Assembly: GCA_033720955.1 (NCBI GenBank)
Contig: JAWWBN010000080.1
Coordinates: forward strand, 1 to 14,702
Origin: JAWWBN01 sp033720955
GTDB taxonomy: Bacteria > Acidobacteriota > Thermoanaerobaculia > Multivoradales > JAHEKO01
Direction: 5' to 3'
Length of the DNA stretch: 14,702 nucleotides
Shown: one piece after another, positions 13,287 to 14,702 of the stretch
Position numbering within the stretch: position 1 is the first letter of the stretch
Layout: every line of letters begins with the position of its first letter
Made by a program: the position numbers and the translations under genes
Notes under the pieces: generated by a model
The model's database searches: none
Told to the model about the DNA's origin: nothing
The model's input: the letters and a program-made list of their open reading frames with translations, nothing else

Positions 13287-14702
13287 GTGCGACGCCTCCT
13301 CCCGAGCCTGCTCCTGGCTGCGGCGGTGACCGCGGCGGGCTGCGGCCCCGCGCCCCCCGGCGAGAGCGCCGAGCAGGAGGACGACCCCTACCTCTGGCTG
13401 GAGGAGGTGGACGGCGAGCGGGCGCTGGCCTGGGTCGAGGAGCGCAACGCCGCCACCGCCGCCCGGCTGGCCGGCACCCCGCTCTTCGAGGAGCTCCTCG
13501 GCCAGGCGCGGGCGGTGCTCGACTCGCACTCCCGCCTGCCGCGGGTGACCCAGCGCGCCGGCTGGCTCTACAACTTCTGGCGCGACGAGACGAACCCGCG
13601 GGGGCTCTACCGCCGCACCACTCTCGCCGGCCTGCGCAGCGACCAGCCCGACTGGCAGACCGTTCTCGACGTGGACGCCCTGGCCGAGAGCGAGGGCGAG
13701 AAGTGGGTCTTCAAGGGGATGAGCTGCCTGCCGGAGGAGTACCGGCACTGCCTGGTCTTCCTCTCCCCCGGGGGCGGCGACGCGGTGACGGTCCGCGAGT
13801 TCGACATGGAGACCCTGGAGTTCGTCTCCGACGGCTTCGCCCTGCCCCTGGCCAAGAGCCGGGTGTCGTGGCGCGACCGCGACACGCTCTTCGTGGGCAC
13901 CGACTTCGGGGACGGCTCGATGACCGAGTCGGGCTACCCGCGGATCGTCAAGCTGTGGCGGCGGGGGGAGCCGCTGACGGCGGCCGAGACCCTCCTCGAG
14001 GGGGCATCGGCCTCGGTCTCCGTCCGGGGCGACCGCTACTTCACCGACGACGGGGAGATCGACCTCGTCACCGAGGCGACCACCTTCTGGCGGGCGGTGC
14101 GGCACCACCTTCTCGACGGCGCTCTCCACCGGCTGGCGCTGCCGGAGACGGCGGTGGTGGCCGACGCCTACCGCGGCCGGCTCCTCGTCGAGCTGAAGGA
14201 GCCGTGGACCGTGGCCGGCGCGACCCACCCCGCCGGCAGCCTGGTCCTGGTGGCGCCCGACTCGCTGCACCCGGGCGCCGCCCCCGAGGTCGAGCCGCTG
14301 GTGCGGCCGGACTGGGGCACCGTGGTGGAAGACGCCGAGGCGACGCCCGAAGGCATTCTGGTGACCCTTCTCGACGACGTTCGCGGCCGTCTCCACCGCT
14401 ATCGCGAAGACGGCGACGGCTGGCGTCGGGAGACGATCCCCTTCCCCGACAACGGAGCCCTCTCGGTGACCAGCGTGGACGCCGAGGACGGCAGCTTCTT
14501 CGTCCAGTACCAGAGCTTCACCACGCCGCCGACCCTCTACTACGTGGCCGGCCCCGGCTGGCAGCCGCAGGCGATCCTTGCCCAGGACCCCACCTTCGAC
14601 GGCTCGCGCTTCCTGGTGGAGCAGCACTTCGCGACCTCGGCCGACGGCACCCTCGTGCCGTACTTCGAGGTGCGGCCGCGCGAGGCGGCGCTCGACGGCG
14701 GG
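13287..14702 (+). CDS. Prolyl-oligopeptidase-family (S9) lipoprotein, N-terminal part, cut at window end
   Basis: 472 codons open to the last base, without a stop. GTG 13287 begins a signal peptide (MRRLLPSLLLAAAVTAAGC) with a lipobox-like AAGC, Cys19; the next residue is Gly, so outer-membrane sorting is expected in a Gram-negative cell. Mature sequence DPYLWLEEVDGERALAWVEERN (33-54) is the classic S9A N-terminus. Then comes the beta-propeller region (about 90-440), and EQHFATSADGTLVPYFEVRP (about 446-465) is the strand that leads into the alpha/beta-hydrolase domain. The catalytic Ser, Asp and His lie beyond the window. Function: cleavage of proline-containing oligopeptides in or outside the periplasm. 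It follows rocD by 13 nt; peptide breakdown and ornithine or proline metabolism make a sensible pair. No clear Shine-Dalgarno, so translation may depend on rocD. Confidence 0.94.
   Translation, partial: MRRLLPSLLLAAAVTAAGCGPAPPGESAEQEDDPYLWLEEVDGERALAWVEERNAATAARLAGTPLFEELLGQARAVLDSHSRLPRVTQRAGWLYNFWRDETNPRGLYRRTTLAGLRSDQPDWQTVLDVDALAESEGEKWVFKGMSCLPEEYRHCLVFLSPGGGDAVTVREFDMETLEFVSDGFALPLAKSRVSWRDRDTLFVGTDFGDGSMTESGYPRIVKLWRRGEPLTAAETLLEGASASVSVRGDRYFTDDGEIDLVTEATTFWRAVRHHLLDGALHRLALPETAVVADAYRGRLLVELKEPWTVAGATHPAGSLVLVAPDSLHPGAAPEVEPLVRPDWGTVVEDAEATPEGILVTLLDDVRGRLHRYREDGDGWRRETIPFPDNGALSVTSVDAEDGSFFVQYQSFTTPPTLYYVAGPGWQPQAILAQDPTFDGSRFLVEQHFATSADGTLVPYFEVRPREAALDGG

Noticed and set aside
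1..14702. CRISPR array, tRNA or rRNA genes, insertion sequences, attachment sites
   Set aside because: No direct-repeat array, cloverleaf, transposase or integrase was seen on reading both strands; the genes are ordinary chromosomal types.

Overview
This is a very GC-rich bacterial segment, densely packed with genes on both strands. It carries eleven protein genes, two of them cut by the window edges. I see no rRNA, tRNA, CRISPR, IS element or phage gene. The mix of an ImuA/ImuB/DnaE2 mutasome, a DUF4388 protein, S9 peptidase lipoprotein, FabI and a eukaryote-like ornithine aminotransferase would fit an Acidobacteriota-like or deltaproteobacterial-type (Myxococcota-like) genome. That placement is inference; no phylogenetic marker is present.

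Region 1 (1-7509) is a translesion-mutagenesis locus. It holds the C-terminal part of an ImuA-like RecA-fold protein, an overlapping imuB with a clamp-binding motif, and an error-prone polymerase dnaE2. A membrane GT-C-type gene on the opposite strand (2230-4170) sits between imuB and dnaE2, so dnaE2 needs its own promoter. The 75-bp divergent gap upstream of dnaE2 holds a clear one: TTGACT, 17 nt, TACCCT. A LexA-type box, CGAAC-N4-GTTTG, overlaps its -35. The predicted transcription start coincides with the GTG start codon, implying a leaderless, SOS-controlled message.

Region 2 (7536-8669) is a DUF4388 (PATAN-like) protein with a GAF-like C-terminal half, 26 bp after dnaE2.

Region 3 (8688-10342) is lipid metabolism: enoyl-ACP reductase fabI (minus strand), and divergently a PlsC-like acyltransferase.

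Region 4 (10224-11968, minus strand) is a two-gene unit, a LOG-family nucleotide phosphoribohydrolase translationally coupled (TTGA overlap) to an EamA/DMT transporter. The transporter 3' end overlaps the acyltransferase gene tail to tail by 119 bp.

Region 5 (12038-end, plus strand) is ornithine aminotransferase rocD followed closely by a prolyl-oligopeptidase-family lipoprotein, consistent with peptide and amino-acid use. Between regions 4 and 5 lies a 27-bp near-perfect palindrome whose arms each end in an extended -10-like element.

Two convergent junctions (imuB/GT-C and DUF4388/fabI) have stem-loops whose arms contain the stop codons of both genes. Several genes have a TANNNT hexamer 6-12 nt before the start codon and no Shine-Dalgarno sequence; rocD is the clear exception, with GAGGAGGT. 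Leaderless initiation may therefore be common here.
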